Source of the DNA: Diploptera punctata
Taxonomy: Eukaryota; Arthropoda; Insecta; Blattodea; Blaberidae
Assembly (NCBI GenBank): GCA_030220185.1
Contig: JASPKZ010007248.1
Span: 496,001-560,000 of the forward strand
DNA length: 64,000 nucleotides
Direction of reading: 5' to 3'
The number at the start of each line of letters is the position of its first letter. The stretch's first letter is position 1. This document shows, one piece after another, positions 62,761-64,000 of this stretch. A program made the position numbers and the translations under genes. The notes under the pieces are model-generated. The model did not search any database. It was given only the letters and a program-made list of their open reading frames with translations, and was not told the DNA's origin.

Positions 62761-62985
62761 GAAACACAATATATTAGTAATAGAAGAACGAAAATTGAAA
62801 TGGTATGAACATCTGAAGAAGATGGAGAATAATAGAATCCCAAGAATGATGCTGAAGGCAGGATGAAGAGGGGGAAACCCAAGGAACAGTGGATGGATTA
62901 AGTGAGAAGAAACATGATCATCAGAGACCTCAAAGAAGAAGATGCTGAGGATATAAATCTGTGGCGGAGCAAAATACGTTTATGC
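62761..62985 (+). pseudogene. Another LINE C-terminal fragment
   Basis: Reads ILVIEERKLKWYEHLKKMEN, NRIPRMMLKAG then, after stops, residues like DLKEEDAEDINLWRSKI. The pattern KWYxHLxRMxxxRIP is common to several LINE families; it differs from LINE-A, B and C here. It abuts the LINE-B 3' end. Confidence 0.6.
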
Positions 62986-62999
62986 GCGATAGTGCGTTT

Positions 63000-63110
63000 T
63001 GTCGTTGAAAGTTCAACTTCGTACATTTCGCGGTTGCCAACCTAAATAACTATATGTGATATTACATATTAGAAACCACGTGCGGGAAGTATATGTACGT
63101 ACAATGCATA
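63000..63110 (-). repeat. R3 fragment, target of the last element
   Basis: GCGGTTGCCAACCTAAATAA, GTGCGGGAAGTATATG and GTACGTACAATGCATATA match 38645-38765. The mariner-like element enters it at a TA. Confidence 0.65.
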
Positions 63111-63112
63111 TA

Positions 63113-64000
63113 CAGGTGTCCCAAATTGATGTATATTTCTCAGCAACGAAATGAGACAAATACAATTTTTTTGTGTGTTTTATTTCTTAAGCCCGTACAT
63201 GCTCACCTCCTGCCGCAGTACACTCCCAACAACGACGTTGAACAGAGCTACACACGTTTTGGATTATTGTTATTGTAATGTCATTGACGGCATGTTCAAT
63301 CTGATCTCTCAGTTCCTCCAGTGTTTGTGGTTTTGTGGCGTACACCGTGCTCTTTACTGTTCCCCAAAGAAAGAAGTCTAGAGGGGTTAAATCAGGAGAT
63401 CGAGGCGGGAACTCCGTAGCACTTCCTCTTCGTCCTATCCATCTCTGATTTAATGTGCGTTCGAGAAAATTTCTCACATCGACATGAAAGTGAGGAGGAG
63501 CCCCGTCTTGTTGGAAGTAAACCTCATTTTCATTCTCAAAGAGATTTTCAATACGTGGAATCATGATTTCCAACATCTCCAGGTAAGTTTGACCCGTGAC
63601 GGTTCCTTGGAAGAAGTACGGCCCGATTAATCCTCGGAAAGACAAACCACACCATACCGATACTCCTGGAAGATTGACTGTCTTTTCTTCAATGATGTTT
63701 GGGTTTTGGTTAGCCCAGTACACACAATTATGTCGATTAATTGTGCCATTAAGTTTGAATGTGGCTTCATCTGACCAAACAATTGAGTCGGAAAATCTTC
63801 CCTTTCTCACACTTCTGCAGGAACCACTCACGAAATTGCAGTCATGTATCTGGGTCGTCCTCATTTAGTGCGTTTAGAAGTCTCGGAATGCTTCCATTTT
63901 TGGCCCCGCAAAATTCGATGAACACTGCTTTTCTTGATACCAATCTCACGAGAACATTGCCTCACTCACTTGTTTGAGGATCGTGCAAACACCTGCAACT
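63113..64000 (-). mobile_element. Mariner-family transposon (DD37D type), cut by the window end
   Basis: The 3' tip CAGGTGTCCCAAATTGATG follows TA at 63111-63112. The transposase gene runs on the minus strand from beyond the window end. About 70 bases separate tip and stop codon. The other tip is outside the window. Confidence 0.75.
63187..64000 (-). pseudogene. DD37D-type mariner-family transposase, broken, partial
   Basis: The main frame (63187-63864) has the first catalytic Asp in IVWSDEATFKLNGTINRHN, the second in VYFQQDGAPPHFH and the third in PPRSPDLTPLDFFLWG; 37 residues lie between the second and third Asp. This fits the DDE domain of IS630/Tc1/mariner enzymes of the DD37D (maT-like) type. 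The first 20 residues of this frame are out of register: one extra base near 63800 (GGGAAGATT) separates it from the upstream reading RLLNALNEDDPDT, a stop, and LQFREWFLQKCEKG. Further upstream SSVHRILRG marks the second helix-turn-helix. All three Asp are kept, but the frameshift and stop kill it. Confidence 0.85.

Overview
This is a eukaryotic, AT-rich, gene-poor window made almost entirely of transposable elements. Signs of an insect, probably a large polyneopteran genome of the cockroach/termite type (inference from the mix of repeats, not proven), are many tRNA-headed SINEs, RTE-like LINEs ending in short tandem repeats such as (ATG)n or (GTTA)n, Penelope-like elements with a GIY-YIG nuclease, IS630/Tc1/mariner relatives, hAT and Tigger/pogo remnants, TA and ATT microsatellites and no operons. 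I found no host gene exon that I can defend. Every protein-like stretch that I recognise belongs to a mobile element, and all but short pieces are broken.

Labels used below. SINE-1 has a tRNA head and a tail with TGTCTTACAGGTGAGG; a long-tailed subtype is called SINE-1b. SINE-2 has a head with TAGCGTAGTGGTTAAGGC and a tail ending TGGGATCACTTTACTTT. SINE-3 has a Ser/Leu-like head with GCCGTAGCCGAGCGGTTAAG. SINE-4 and SINE-5 are smaller families. LINE-A and LINE-C are RTE-like with ATG-rich 3' tails. LINE-B is the most abundant LINE, with 3' ends reading CCAGTGAGTTAGTTAG. R1, R3, R4 and R5 are interspersed repeats without a clear class. M1 to M11 are short elements with terminal inverted repeats (TIRs).

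Layout. 1-16 kb: unassigned DNA, a SINE-1 partly duplicated in tandem, LINE-A split by a SINE-2, several MITEs, a deleted mariner-like copy (7.4-7.9 kb), and two repeats split by SINEs (13.0-15.4 kb). 15.7-23.6 kb: a 54-bp minisatellite, LINE-B pieces, the first tRNA fold-back element (19.1 kb), and a LINE-A reverse transcriptase remnant (21.1-23.3 kb). 23.9-31 kb: a Penelope-like element inside a SINE-3 with a 12-bp target duplication, a 2.3-kb inverted pair of M1 repeats, and a DD37D-type mariner relative inside a second Penelope fragment. 31.5-39.3 kb: SINE-3 copies, tandem R1, a hAT transposon with a broken transposase, R3 split by SINE-2. 39.4-47 kb: M1 copies, a 467-bp near-perfect palindrome carrying two tRNA-like cloverleaves, nested LINE-B and SINE-1b, and an inverted pair of M3 repeats. 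47-54.6 kb: LINE-B, a TIR element holding a transposase start, a 0.7-kb palindrome, and two Penelope copies fused 5'-to-5'. 54.6-64 kb: a Tigger/pogo remnant in a LINE tail, a pseudo-tRNA, LINE-B nested in a MITE, a Jockey-like gag fragment and a mariner-family transposase cut by the window end.

The region works as a record of insertion into insertion. Six nesting events can be read from matching flanks: 23933-25363 (12-bp duplication), 14537-15211 (14-bp), 13275-13705 (9-bp), 31545-31903 (11-bp), 58129-59402 (11-bp) and the TA-flanked DNA elements. The most unusual structures are the twin-tRNA palindromes and the Penelope inverted fusion.
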